From: Durusdinium trenchii
Lineage: Eukaryota; Sar; Dinophyceae; Suessiales; Symbiodiniaceae
Assembly (NCBI GenBank): GCA_963970005.1
Contig: CAXAMN010006635.1
Span: 200,284-264,283 of the forward strand
Direction: 5' to 3'
DNA: 64,000 nt
Within the stretch, counting starts at the first letter, position 1; every line of letters begins with the position of its first letter. Below the pieces are notes generated by a model. The model worked only from the letters and a program-made list of their open reading frames with translations, was not told the DNA's origin and did no database searches. Below, piece after piece: positions 20,948 to 30,496 of this stretch. Both the position numbers and the translations under genes were made by a program.

Positions 20948-21202
20948 CTACACACATGAGGGACCCAAAGGTGACTGCCTGGGTAGTACGTTTCGGAGGT
21001 TTGCACTATCGCCAAAAAAGCATTCGTTTCCTATAGAGGACTCAAACCGGAGGTTGACAACGGGCGGTTGTTGGTGGGATCTGTCTAGTAGACCTTCTTT
21101 GTGGATGTGGGCTGGGAGCCCATCTGGAATGTTTACTTCGCACATTTGACCCCATGAGCTTTCAAACAAAGAGATCTGAACATCTGGAGCTTCCAAGTTC
21201 AT
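20948..21202 (-). CDS. Candidate exon, hypothetical protein
   Basis: The minus frame opens at an ATG: MNLEAPDVQISLFESSWGQM, then CEVNIPDGLPAHIHKEGLLD. The composition is balanced, like a folded protein, to a TAA at 20948. Competing open frames run on the plus strand. No domain recognised. Confidence 0.36.
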   Translation of the reverse strand: MNLEAPDVQISLFESSWGQMCEVNIPDGLPAHIHKEGLLDRSHQQPPVVNLRFESSIGNECFFGDSANLRNVLPRQSPLGPSCV

Positions 21203-21215
21203 ATATCCCTAGGGA

Positions 21216-21300
21216 TTCACTGCCACCTTCTCAGAAGGTCTTTGGACTCTCCAAAACCTAGGACATCACAGTGTCGACTACATCACCTTCTCAAAGGGTG
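21216..21300. repeat. Dispersed palindromic repeat (family A)
   Basis: CACCTTCTCAGAAGGTCTTTGGA at 21221 and CACCTTCTCAAAGGGTG at 21284 are paired copies of the ACCTTCTGAGAAGGT palindrome. Confidence 0.75.
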
Positions 21301-21427
21301 TCCATAGGGCTAGGGCATACATGTACCTCGAGTCTCAGTTTGTACTTCAGAAAATGGCCACAAAATACTACAAGTACCATCAAGTATATACTCGATTGTT
21401 TATTTTGTTTTCTAATATCTCCGCGTA

Positions 21428-21502
21428 CCTCCTCAGAAGGTATTTGGACCCCCTAAACCCACCCCAAACACCTTCTTAGAAAGTACTTGGAGCCCGGGAT
21501 AG
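21428..21502. repeat. Complete family A element
   Basis: Two near-palindromes, CCTCCTCAGAAGGT (21428) and ACCTTCTTAGAAAGT (21469), are separated by a CCCCCTAAACCCACCCC spacer and followed by TTGGAGCCC. This order (palindrome, CCCACCCC, palindrome, GGAGCCC) recurs across the window. Confidence 0.8.
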
Positions 21503-21506
21503 GGTG

Positions 21507-21780
21507 TGAAATTCGGAAGTTGAAGTGGACTCGCCACCTGCGACGGCCGAAGAACAAGTCACCAGCTCACCAGGTGACCACCGAGTGCCTCAGCCCGCGC
21601 CTTTGGGGCGGAGGCGCAAAGGCCACGACGCGGTGGCGGTGGCGTCTGCGACCAAACGTCAGCGGTCGAGCCGAGTCGAGTTCCGAGCACTTCCGCTCCG
21701 GTCCGAAAGCAGGCGGCGTGCTCCAACCGGAGGAACCTGGGACCCTGTTGAAATTGGTTTGTTTGGTGTCTACGGCGAAC
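21507..21780 (+). CDS. Plus-strand exon encoding a basic, disordered protein segment
   Basis: The frame reads SEVEVDSPPATAEEQVTSSP, then a basic run GRRRKGHDAVAVASATKRQR, with very high G/C in third positions up to about 21710. Two basic clusters look like a bipartite nuclear localisation signal. Possible exon ends are CGGAAG| at 21514 and CGAAAG|CAGG at 21710. It lies directly downstream of a family A repeat. No globular domain is seen. Confidence 0.48.
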
Positions 21781-22239
21781 AAACCATATCCTCAGGTTCG
21801 GTGGCAAGACAAACCCACCCCAACCAGCTTCTCAGGAGATGGTTGGAGCCCTAAGGTGTGTTTGTTTGTGTCCCAGAAACATAGGACATGACCCCGCATA
21901 ACCCATGACCATCTTGGGGCCCATCTTGCGGCCCCCCATCGGTACGAACCTCACCCCCGAGCAGTCGTGCAAGGAACCGGAGTTAAAACATGGCACATCT
22001 CGAGTTTGGGGCATACACATACCAGGTCCATCCTGTCTGGGTCTGCTGGACTACGCTACACTACTTAGGAATGTCCAGTGGACACCCATTGGATGGTCCA
22101 GGTACAGGTATTTTATTAGGTATCTTAGGACCCTCAGGAAATCGGCGGCGTCTCCAAGTGTCTCCAGTGGCCAGTGGTCACTCTCCAAGGGTGGCAGTGG
22201 ATCTATAAGTGGAACCCGAAACGATCAGCCCATATAGTT

Positions 22240-22300
22240 AGACCCTCCTAACCCACCCCCAACCACCGAACCTCAGGAGGTAGGCCAGGAGCCCTAGGGA
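22240..22300. repeat. Family A element, degraded
   Basis: CCTCCTAACCCACCCCC, then AACCTCAGGAGGTAGGCCAGGAGCC and CTAGGG, the same module order as at 21428. Confidence 0.7.
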
Positions 22301-22309
22301 CATTTTGCA

Positions 22310-22830
22310 TTGAGGTTTTTGATGATCAAAGACTCCAAAAGACAGGTCGCATGAGTCGCATTTTAAAATGTTTCGATGTACGGGTTGAGTCGCATCGATT
22401 GCTTCCCATCACCGCATGGACGGACCCTTTTCCAAGCAACCTCGTGCTTGGTGTTTTCTTGGTCAGTAGTTCAACTTACCTTGATCTAGGTCTGTGAACC
22501 ACTAGAAAAAGCACGTTCAGAAAAAAAAAACAACAACACCCATGTCTGACCCGTGTCTCACTAGTAAACGCTCATAATTAGCTTGTGCATAAATGCTCGT
22601 GGAATATCATAAAACTAGATAAACATCCGCAGACTCAAATGTAATAAGGCAATGACTTGAACATATCATTTTCACGCCACAGATCAACCAAAAACACACT
22701 GAGGAAGTTCCTGGTATATCTGTCCTGTTGCACAAAGCACCCCTGAACAACGAGACAGTCATAGTCCAACTCATACTCTCCAGCAGATCTTCCTACCCCT
22801 GTTGATGGTCCCCTTCAAACAGCTTCTCTA
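22310..22830. other. Stretch with no supported gene
   Basis: AT-rich, with no coding frame or repeat noted except a GTCGCAT triplication near 22345-22395. Confidence 0.4.
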
Positions 22831-22835
22831 CAACT

Positions 22836-23590
22836 TCAACACCAAACTCGTTTTCTCACCCAAATGCATCCAGCTCGCCCAAGTAGAGTCTTCCCCTCTT
22901 GGCTTAAGAGGCTCCCCTCTTGGCTGCCCCAGGTCTGGTCACTGGTCCGTCCTTCCATCCTGAGGTCTGGCAGGTCGTTTTCATGGGGTAACAGGTATGT
23001 CACTAGTCCCATTCGATTCAACTCATAGCCCGCAATGCCGCATGTCCCATTCCATTCCAGTCCCAGGAATCGTGTCTGGGGCATGTCCCATCCACTCCGC
23101 TGTCCTCCGCTTTCCTCGCCTGCCCGGTTTCGGCGACTTTGCTCGAGGTGCTCATCCTGTCGATTATGGCCGGGTCGATTCGCCATCCCCAAACACTCAA
23201 GAGGGCAACCCTCCAAAAGATTCGACCTGGAGTCGACCGGTGAAAGCACCTCAGAAAATGGGCGCAGTCCTGTTTGAAGAGAGCCACGTCCTTTTGTGGG
23301 TACTTTGGGTGGGGTTTCGATCCAACCCCAAAAAAACACACAAAAATGCATCCGAAAACCCGAACATTCCAAACCCCTCCACCCGACTCCCCACTGAACT
23401 GACTGGGCGCCCAGGCAGTTCCGCGGAAGAGTCCCCGGTGGCCGCACGGGCGTCCGGTGGTCGTTCCGCCTGTCCGCTTAGAGGGGTCGGTTTGGTGGCA
23501 TTGATCTATTGGTGGTACAGTTGGGGTATCTGCTGCAAGTATTCCCCCCCTCAATTCATCGCTCAAGGGTAAAAGGATGCAAAAGGCCAT
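22836..23590. other. GC-rich region with three overlapping long frames
   Basis: A 203-codon minus frame (22836-23447), a 190-codon minus frame (23018-23590) and a 191-codon plus frame (22997-23572) overlap. The first minus frame includes LECLGMANRPGHNRQDEHLE, and the second RMSTSSKVAETGQARKAEDS. Something here is probably coding on the minus strand, but the frame cannot be fixed by eye. Confidence 0.35.
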
Positions 23591-23843
23591 GGCATGGTGT
23601 GATGCGTGTCATCCAGGGGCACGTATTTTTGTTCAACGCGCCGGAAGTCGAAACGGGGTTGGGAAAAGCCCAAGGCGTGGATTCCGTGGTCCGTTCTTTT
23701 TCTAGGGTTTCCTGGCCCAAAGTAAAATCATTAATGAATCCAGTGCAAGCGTTCTTTTGATGTCAAACAAGGTCATTCCGTCCTTGGGTTGACTTGCTAG
23801 AAGTTCAAGAATGGCTTCATCCAGTGAACTGCTAAGAGTATAG

Positions 23844-24065
23844 TCAATGAGTCAATGTCTGCTCATAGGCAGAACTCTTGCATCGTTGGAACATCCAAGT
23901 CTGCCATATTTGCCGCAAAGATAGTGATGCTGACCATGCTGGTGCTCTTTGAACTTTGCTTAGCTCTTTTAACTGCCGCTTCTGTCCAGAAGCACAGTCC
24001 ACAAAGGCTGCTTGTTGGGTGCCAAAACAAAATGTGATTTTCATGCTTTTGCAGCTATGACTCAA
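23844..24065 (-). CDS. Candidate exon of a minus-strand gene (23.8-25.4 kb)
   Basis: The frame contains TQQAAFVDCASGQKRQLKEL, then SKVQRAPAWSASLSLRQIW, a balanced helical composition ending at TGA. It is the most 3' of a series of minus-strand candidates up to 25411. No domain recognised. Confidence 0.42.
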   Translation of the reverse strand: MSHSCKSMKITFCFGTQQAAFVDCASGQKRQLKELSKVQRAPAWSASLSLRQIWQTWMFQRCKSSAYEQTLTH

Positions 24066-24189
24066 AGACCCCAGCCCAAGTAACTACACCTGATTCCTGA
24101 CACCCAATGGGAATGGCATATTCACCTACGCTAGGGTTGTTTGATTAGTCAATGTAGGCATTTATTCAGCTACGCTAGGGTGTCTGGGT

Positions 24190-24388
24190 ATAAGATCAGC
24201 ACCATGTTGATTGAAACCTCCGCTCCAAACATTCTGAATTCCACGACTTTCCAAACCTCCCACTGCCTTGTCAGCCTTCTCGGGGTCCGGCGCCTGGTCC
24301 TGGAAATCCAGCGGATTGTGTCGGTCAAAAGGACCTGGAAGGGTTCAAAGGCTTGACCTGAACTAACTGCCACATGTTTGATGTCCAA
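24190..24388 (-). CDS. Candidate exon of the 23.8-25.4 kb gene
   Basis: The minus frame reads GQAFEPFQVLLTDTIRWISR, a basic RTRRRTPRRLTRQWEVW, then VVEFRMFGAEVSINMVL. Third positions favour G/C and the composition is typical of a real protein. No family recognised. Confidence 0.45.
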
Positions 24389-24879
24389 ACAGGATCAAAA
24401 CCCTAGGCAAGCACCATCTGACGCATCTTATTGTTGTTTGCCGGCTTCCCCGGAAAAAGCACAAATGGACACTCATGAAAGGCATGGTTCCTAAACATGT
24501 CAGCATGTTAACTCTGGGGCTATGAACTTTGGACTCACAAAAAAATAAATTACACACAGCTCTTGATTGGTACGTTGAAAACATGGAAACTCCTGCTTGC
24601 CAAGGCCGACATCAAACCTACCTCCAACCTACCCAGTTCCGCTCATTTCGCGGATTCGAATTGCGGGTCTTGGTCCGTCTTGGACATGAAGACCAAAGGC
24701 TTCAGCGGATCACACACTTCTGGTCAGACCCTCGGTCCTCCGCCAAGTCCTCCTCAGGCTCCGGGTCCGACTCATCTAAAGCGAAGTCCTGGGGGGGCCG
24801 AAGACAAGCCAGATCCCACTGCTGAGAGTGGTCAAGGGCCTTCTTCAGGGAGTCCAAAGGAGTGGTCAAGGCCCAAGCC

Positions 24880-25015
24880 CTGCGGATGCAGTGCCAGTAT
24901 CACTGGAAAATGGACAAGAACGGGTTTTCCAGATGCAAACGGCTCATCATCTCTACATAATCAAAACCCGCAGCTTCATGCAAGAGGACTGCCTTTAACA
25001 GGCTCTTGGCAGTGC
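24880..25015 (-). CDS. Candidate exon of the 23.8-25.4 kb gene
   Basis: The minus frame reads LLKAVLLHEAAGFDYVEMMS and RLHLENPFLSIFQ, then meets a TGA. Past it the same frame continues with HCIRRAWALTTPLDSLKKAL. The TGA may mark an exon end (TTCCAG|TGATAC) or a disabled copy. It has no start codon, so it would be an internal exon. Confidence 0.35.
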
Positions 25016-25229
25016 TTCAACACGGTGGGATGAACATTGAAGTGCCAACATGTTTGTGCTTTTCTTGACCCCGAACATCCCCGAACTCTCTGACATTTCA
25101 AACCATCCCTGCCTGCTTCACATAAGGTGGGGGCACAGCCTATAGGAATTCATATCTAGGAAGCCAACCCCCCCACAAAAACATACCACGCAGCAAACCA
25201 GTTGTGGCCATGCCACCAGGAAAACACAC

Positions 25230-25411
25230 AAACATCCCTCCTGCAGCGCTTTTTTGGCCATCAAGGTGACCTCGCCGTTGCGCTTCCGGGCATCCAGGGT
25301 GCGAAAGTCCTCCGTGTGCCAAGTGTCGACTTTCTTTTTGTTTGGCCCAGCGGCTGTGTCGGGTTCGAGTGTTTTAAGCACTGAAACGTCAAAAGAGTCA
25401 AACGATTGCAT
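25230..25411 (-). CDS. Candidate 5' exon of the 23.8-25.4 kb gene
   Basis: The frame opens at an ATG: MQSFDSFDVSVLKTLEPDTA, then KKKVDTWHTEDFRTLDARKR and NGEVTLMAKKALQEG, with a strongly coding composition. After residue 60 the frame becomes Cys/Val-rich (CLCVFLVAWPQLVCCVVCF), which may be intron read-through. Start choice: first ATG in an otherwise stop-bounded frame. Unknown function. Confidence 0.48.
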
Positions 25412-25429
25412 TTGTTGTGGGTTGTTTCA

Positions 25430-25960
25430 TGTAAATTCAGCTGCAGGCAGTATGCAACATTTTGCGCCCAAAGACCAAAAAAAATTCACCAATAACACCT
25501 GAACTGCAGCCTCCGCCAAGAATAACACGGTCCAAAGGAATTGAAATTCACGTCAATTGCCACCCCAATTTTTTTCAGCCATTGATTGTAGTGAGGGGGA
25601 TATGTAAGAACGCCTGCATAACGGGTTTCAATTGTGTAACTCCTAGATGACTGAAGAACACCTACAAAAAATCAACACAACGAAGTCGAAACATGAATCA
25701 GCATGAACATAAAAACACTAAAACAACTATAACGTACAACAGCGACATATTAATCATCATAAACAGTACTTCGAACCCCTGGTTGTATGGCGTTAGCTAT
25801 CATAGGGGAATTCCGGGAACCCGAAACGGCTAGATCCTTAACTATATTTGAGCATTGCCCCCCAAAAGGGTAAGAACACCTAAGCACGGATGAAGGCACC
25901 CTGACCCATCATATGCAGACATGTCTGCCCAAAAGGAAGTTCCAGCTACTTAGAACATGT
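25430..25960. other. Stretch with no supported gene
   Basis: AT-rich upstream flank of the minus-strand candidate. No repeat or coding frame. Confidence 0.4.
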
Positions 25961-26370
25961 TAAATTTACGTGAACCAACTCTACATCGAAAACATGCAGG
26001 TTGGCGCCCTTAAAACTCAAAAACAGTTTGACCAGTCTGCACTCCATAGGCATCAACCTAAGGGTTCGCTATGGGCTTGCACGTTCCCCTGGTTTTTCCT
26101 GCTTAGCTGGAATCTTCAAGATACACAAGAAGCGGGGTGTGGCCCACCCCCCATCAGAAGTTTGTACTGGCTCACGCTTGTACATTTATGTATAAACACC
26201 ATCCTTGAGCAAACAAAATTTGAGCCAAAAGCAGGCCCTACGCTAGGATGGCTTTGTGTAGATCCTTCATGGATTTTCCGAAAAGTACTTGGAGGGCCCG
26301 TGCATGCACGAACCTTTTCACCGGCGGTTGACAAAGTCATACAGATGTTGCTATCGAACGCGCCAGTCTT

Positions 26371-26553
26371 TTGTCATTGCCCAGTAACGTGAAGGCCGGG
26401 CCATATATGGTCTGTGATCAGAATCCAACTGCTCGGGCCCGGCCCGTCAACATATTCCAAATAAGTGAGGCGGATATGCCGCACACATCAAAGGTCACCA
26501 CTGCCCGCGCTCGCAACGTTGAAGCTCATCGCATTCTAGATCAAATCGAATAG
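26371..26553 (+). CDS. Candidate plus-strand C-terminal exon
   Basis: The frame reads VKAGPYMVCDQNPTARARPV, then FQISEADMPHTSKVTTARAR and NVEAHRILDQIE, to a TAG at 26551-26553. Composition is convincing and no motif is recognised. Its stop overlaps the stop of the minus-strand frame at 26536, so if both are real the two genes converge with their ends overlapping by 18 bases. Confidence 0.42.
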   Translation: MSLPSNVKAGPYMVCDQNPTARARPVNIFQISEADMPHTSKVTTARARNVEAHRILDQIE

Positions 26554-26829
26554 GAAAACAGTGAAAGGACCAGTCTCCGTCGCCGGCCATTGCCAAATCA
26601 ATGTCTGGGCACGGTTGGGCACTTTATTTGCAAGCCCTGCGGTTACGTGCAGATCCCCTCCTGCAATTCTTCGCCTTTTTGGGCTTGGGGCGCCACCAGT
26701 GGCAGCAAATTTGTTGACTGCAGCGATGGTTTGTGGTGACATGAGTTGCATGGACACACAACTACAGCGTGCCTGCGTAGGCAAATCCAATGCATCCAGC
26801 ACCACCGCGACAATGTCAGGCTTGACCAA
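26536..26829 (-). CDS. Candidate minus-strand C-terminal exon with NLS-like patch
   Basis: The frame contains VKPDIVAVVLDALDLPTQAR, SMQLMSPQTIAAVNKFAATG and a basic SPKRRRIAGG. It is well balanced, with mixed-to-G/C third positions. It begins at a non-ATG codon, so it is an exon. The distal 25 residues before the stop (QWPATETGPFTVFLFDLI) may be read-through. Unknown family. Confidence 0.45.
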   Translation of the reverse strand: MVKPDIVAVVLDALDLPTQARCSCVSMQLMSPQTIAAVNKFAATGGAPSPKRRRIAGGDLHVTAGLANKVPNRAQTLIWQWPATETGPFTVFLFDLI

Positions 26830-27012
26830 ATTGCCGCACCATCGCAGGAATATTCACCACTTTGATGCTGCATCTTAAATCAATGCATGTATACCGACCC
26901 GAAGATTCAACCCTTCAAACGACTCAACCCTGGACGAATAGTTTTTACCAGTATTTCATCCTCAGCAAAGCAGCTGCCAGCGGCTTTGTCGCGTTGTTTT
27001 GGAACAATGTGC

Positions 27013-27474
27013 CTACAGTCCCCTTTCATGCTCACGAGCACTTTGATGCACGCACTTGCAAGCCACTTGATGTTCTGGTTGTCGCAGGTTGTCTAATTGC
27101 TTCACTACTGCAGCTGGGTCGATCATGCTGCTGTAGTCCCCACCGCCCACCCTGGATGCGAATAAATCAAATTGGGCAATGGCTTGTGTTGTGGTCCTCT
27201 GTTCCCGAGTTTGACATCGAGGGTCGGCCCTTGGCATTTGCTGCTGCAGTCCGAAAAGGAGCTGCTGCGGGCTGGGGTGTGAATAATGGTTGGGCAAAAA
27301 CAGACTTGCGCGTTGCACCATCTGTTTCCTAAACACCTTGTTGACTAAGAACCCATTTGCTTTTAAACAGCGACTGGACACTGCAAACGACCCAGGACCT
27401 GTAGTCTTACTTGCAAAATATGTATTAAATATCAACGCGGTGGGTAGGCCTGTGAAGCAGTTGTTCACCACCAA
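27013..27474 (-). CDS. Hypothetical protein, 153-codon minus-strand frame
   Basis: The frame contains QQLLFGLQQQMPRADPRCQT, then TTTQAIAQFDLFASRVGGGD and YSSMIDPAAVVKQLDNLRQP, ending at TGA. It is Gln-rich and helical. It probably belongs to the same minus-strand gene as 26536-26829; a short coding-like piece (GTLFQNNATKPLAAALLRMK) lies between them near 26960-27020. No domain recognised. Confidence 0.45.
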   Translation of the reverse strand: MVVNNCFTGLPTALIFNTYFASKTTGPGSFAVSSRCLKANGFLVNKVFRKQMVQRASLFLPNHYSHPSPQQLLFGLQQQMPRADPRCQTREQRTTTQAIAQFDLFASRVGGGDYSSMIDPAAVVKQLDNLRQPEHQVACKCVHQSAREHERGL

Positions 27475-27539
27475 ATGGGAGATTTGTAGTCAGTAGAAGT
27501 ATTGAGGAAAAGGGGTGTTTGTTAATAAGTAGAACTAAG

Positions 27540-27745
27540 TAGGGAAGCGGATCCCTGCTCAGAAATTTGGTGATTGCACGAAGGATCCCTGCTTAAAAAG
27601 GGGGTCCCTGTTAAACAATGTGGTGATGGCAAAAAGGACCTGTTCAGATTTTTTGTGGTTGCAAAAAGGGGGCCCTGTTCAACAAAGTGGTGATTGTAAA
27701 AAGGACCTGTTCAGAAATGTGATGATTGCACAAAAAGGGATCTTT
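27540..27745 (+). repeat. Degenerate tandem repeat (CCTGTTCAGAAA...GGTGATTGCA)
   Basis: About four diverged units of 45-60 bp share CCTG(T/C)TCAGAAA, GTGGTGATTG and AAAAAGGxCC. Unit boundaries are irregular. Confidence 0.65.
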
Positions 27746-27864
27746 TCAGATATTGCACGCGCAGCCCCCGGTGAGATTTCTGAGTGATGTTGAAGTTGAT
27801 AACGTTACTCGGAAATTTGCACTCCTGCTGAACTCCGCTGCGCTGCAAATTTCCTACGAGATCC

Positions 27865-28075
27865 TTCAAGTTAAATCTGAGTGGGTGCTTAGAAAGCAAA
27901 CCTCCCAAAATCTGAGCAGGTGCTGAAAACAAGAAGCACCCTAAAATATGAGAGGGTGCTCAGTGCTCAGAGGAACATCTAAAAACCTGAGTGGGTGCCC
28001 CAATTCAGACTAGGCCCTGGCGCTCGGAGAGAACCCTTTGGGTGCTGGGAGAAAAGGCTGTAAACTTTTTGAGTG
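27865..28075 (+). repeat. Degenerate tandem repeat (CTGAGTGGGTGCT)
   Basis: AAATCTGAGTGGGTGCT-like words recur near 27872, 27910, 27945, 27985 and 28058, about 35-40 bp apart, with variants GAGCAGGTGCT and GAGAGGGTGCT. It directly follows the preceding array. Confidence 0.65.
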
Positions 28076-28125
28076 GGCACCCGGAGTTTGCATCATAATT
28101 CGGTGGGCCACAGACCAGGGAGTCA

Positions 28126-28400
28126 CTAAGTCTTCATACGGAATTTGCATGAAGTTGCTACAAAATATATAACAGCAAAGGCTGCGTATGAAAGGGCCCC
28201 CCCTTCGAGTTCCCGCCAATTCTCGACATAGTTTTCATGGGCAAACCCAATTCCCAGACATTTGTGTCCAGAAGAATCGGAACCTTTTCTAGGAAAAGCT
28301 GTAATCAAGGCACCATACATGAGCATCCCGCCGTCATCGTCGTCGCCAAACAAACAAAACATCAAACACCTTTGAAAACAACAGCCGCAACAACAACAAC
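28126..28400 (-). CDS. Candidate minus-strand coding frame, hypothetical protein
   Basis: The frame contains GDDDDGGMLMYGALITAFPR, then KCLGIGFAHENYVENWRELE and SYAAFAVIYFVATSCKFRM before a stop. The middle reads as genuine protein. The Cys-rich 5' part (CCCCCCGCC) is encoded by an (ACA)n-type simple sequence and is probably not coding. No motif recognised. Confidence 0.4.
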
Positions 28401-28414
28401 AGCAAGGTACAAAC

Positions 28415-28696
28415 AAAGACTGCAGCCCCGTTACAAGATATCTTGGTCCTTTGTCTCTACAAGGGGGTGGAAACAAAATCTGCAACCCCGTTGTTGTTAT
28501 TTTGACCCCGACCCCCGAAAAGAACCAGCCAACATGTACTCTTACCAGTAGCGGTAGTGCTTGTACTAGTGCTAGTACTAGTGGTACTAGTACTAGTAGT
28601 AGTCGTTGTTGTAGTGGTCGTAGTAGTAGTAGTAGTAGTAGTAGTAGGAGTAGTAGGAGTAGCAGGAGTAGCAGGAGTAGCAGGAGTAGCAGTAGC

Positions 28697-28742
<46 letters not shown>

Positions 28743-29010
28743 AGTAGGAGTAGTAGTAGTAGTAGTAGTAGCAGTAGTAGTAGTGGTAGTGGTCGTAGCA
28801 GTAGTAGTAGTGGTGGTGGTGGTGGTGGTGGTGGTAGTCCGGTCAGCTAAGCCTCTGTAAAACTTCTACTTAGAACCTCTACCACATCCTAGAGACAAAA
28901 ACTGCAGCCCCGTTGTTTTTTTTGACCCCCCCCCTCAGAAGATGTTGTTGTCTCTACCCCCCCCTAGAAACAAAATTTGCAGCCCCGTTGTTGTTTTTTG
29001 ACCCCCACCC
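28415..29010 (+). repeat. Four dispersed copies of CTGCAGCCCCGTTGTTGTTTTTTGACCCC-type unit
   Basis: CTGCA(A/G)CCCCGTTGTTGTT followed by TTGACCCCxACCCCC occurs near 28480, 28902 and 28978, with a partial copy near 28420. Each is preceded by (A)GAAACAAAA. They flank the trinucleotide microsatellite on both sides. Confidence 0.75.
28552..28842 (+). repeat. Large GTA/AGT trinucleotide microsatellite
   Basis: About 290 bp of (AGT)n with GCA, GGA and GGT interruptions. It grades from CTAGTACTAGTGGTACTAGTACTAG at the left, through (AGT)n, to (GGT)n at the right. Poly-Ser or poly-Val frames across it are artefacts of the repeat. Confidence 0.95.
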
Positions 29011-29019
29011 CCTCCACAA

Positions 29020-29310
29020 CAACATCCCAAAACACATCACAAAACAAGAAACAGACCAACCAAGACTTAAGTACCACAATGACAAGAAGTCCAGCTACTA
29101 ACATCTCTCCAAACCTTCGACCCTATCCCTAACTGTGTCCCTTTGAAATCCCTGACTTGCAACATGTGACAACTATGTTGGGCAGCTGTTTTTGTCTCTA
29201 CCAACAACAACAACAACAGTCAAGAGTCAATAGTATAAGCTTTGATCTGTATCTTGAGGATATACAAGACTAGGTGGCCCTTGTAATCAGGCCAGCAATA
29301 CGTATAGTGC
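29020..29310. other. Stretch with no supported gene
   Basis: ACA/CAA-rich simple sequence (CAACAACAACAACAACAG near 29205) only. Confidence 0.4.
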
Positions 29311-29317
29311 ACTGCCG

Positions 29318-29668
29318 GCACTTAGAATATGGCCGGAGCATTTGGTTGCAGTTAGAATATGGCATTTTCATGAACGACAGCACAGTTAGAATATACATTC
29401 TAAGTGCAATAACCGACCACACATACCTCAGCATCTTTTCCCACCCAAAGACGCCGGAGATGAAGGCTCATGCATATTTACTGGTTGCACATCTCCCTTG
29501 AGGCAAGTGTGATTGGATTGACACACGCTGCGTATATTCTAAGTGTGGTGCGCACATTCTATGTGGATGTGTGTGGAAATTCTATCTGCGCGTCCGCGGA
29601 CAAATGGACAAGTGACCTTGGGACATATGGACCAAATCAAAAAATTCTTTTGGTCATATTCTAAGTGC
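29318..29668. mobile_element. 351-bp element with 14-bp inverted ends and internal copies of the end motif
   Basis: GCACTTAGAATATG (29318-29331) and CATATTCTAAGTGC (29655-29668) are exact reverse complements. Inside, GTTAGAATAT occurs directly at about 29350 and 29384, and ATTCTAAGTG/ATTCTATGTG in inverted form at about 29397, 29535, 29554 and 29577. The left-half copies point one way and the right-half copies the other. It resembles a non-autonomous foldback or MITE-like element. Target duplications were not evident. Confidence 0.5.
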
Positions 29669-30066
29669 TAGCTGTCCACTATATAGCTTCTGCAAAAGCT
29701 GTTCCCCTTTGCTTTTGAATCTTCAATCAGGTCAGGCCAGCGCATCTTGGTTGCTATGGAAAGCTTGCCAGCCCAAGTGGTGGCTGGCCCAAGTCCAGGC
29801 CAATCACTCCTAGCCCAAACCCCCTCTTCCACAAAACAGCGCTCATGCGTTTTGGCGACAACTCGAGGGGTGGTGCCAGGCTGGGGGCACCTCAGACCTG
29901 GCACCAACCCTGGCCCCCGTCCAAACAACCATCCCCCGATAAATTCATAAGGCTTCGTGCGTTTCACCACAGCTCCCATCTGGGGCGGGTGGGCAGGGTG
30001 CAAGCAAGGTTGCGGTTCCTGAACAAAGAACACCTGTTCAGAACAAAATGCAGCACCTGAACTCAA
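29668..30066 (-). CDS. Candidate coding region, strand uncertain
   Basis: A 132-codon minus frame includes TTPRVVAKTHERCFVEEGVW and KLSIATKMRWPDLIEDSKAK. A plus frame across 29747-29950 is also plausible. The minus frame is longer and lies on the same strand as neighbouring candidates. No domain recognised. Its first residues are encoded by a CTGTTCAG-type repeat. Confidence 0.33.
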   Translation of the reverse strand: MSSGAAFCSEQVFFVQEPQPCLHPAHPPQMGAVVKRTKPYEFIGGWLFGRGPGLVPGLRCPQPGTTPRVVAKTHERCFVEEGVWARSDWPGLGPATTWAGKLSIATKMRWPDLIEDSKAKGNSFCRSYIVDS

Positions 30067-30369
30067 GACACAACATATTCAACCCAGAGTATCCCTGCAA
30101 CGTTCCCATGCATGTGCTTGTGGTACAGCAACAAAAACAGAAACTTATGGAGTGTTGAACCACTTCAAAGCAACTAACCACATCAGCTTTCGATCTTCGG
30201 GCCCTGAACCTTCGGAGTGGATCCGGACCTTGGCACGCAGAATACCCGTGCGCACCGAAGACTTCGACAACAACACAACAACTGAACATGGGACATGGAC
30301 CCAGCCAACAAACAAGTACGCGCGCCTGAGACTTCAGGTGGTGTGGTACCCAGGGAGATGGTCTGGACG

Positions 30370-30496
30370 CAAAGCTCCTGCACCCAGGGAGGTCCTTGGC
30401 ATCTGGCTCCGGCAGTTGCAAAGCTTCAGGCAGCTGAAGAAAGGCATCCTCAGCTTCGGTCCGCCCCAGGACCTTGGGTTCGTGATCTCCTTGCAT
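30370..30496 (-). CDS. Candidate first exon, acidic
   Basis: ATG at 30494-30496: MQGDHEPKVLGRTEAEDAFL, then QLPEALQLPEPDAKDLPG, followed by a possible donor CCTGG|GTGCAGG. Third positions are G/C-biased and the composition is typical of this genome's acidic linkers. On the plus strand a 185-codon frame (30295-30852) and a 171-codon frame (30152-30667) cover the same DNA with less convincing composition; they are the main alternatives. Confidence 0.4.

Noticed and set aside
23312..23332. GGTTTCGATCCAACCCC as a tRNA T-arm
   Set aside because: No matching acceptor stem, D-arm or anticodon arm could be drawn around it.
24529..25033. Plus-strand frames of 98 and 156 codons
   Set aside because: The minus strand over the same bases reads as a better protein and agrees with neighbouring minus-strand exons.
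26214..26228. TTGAGCCAAAAG as an antisense spliced-leader remnant
   Set aside because: Eleven bases of similarity without the rest of the leader.
28557..28850. Poly-Ser and poly-Val open frames
   Set aside because: Direct translation of the AGT microsatellite.
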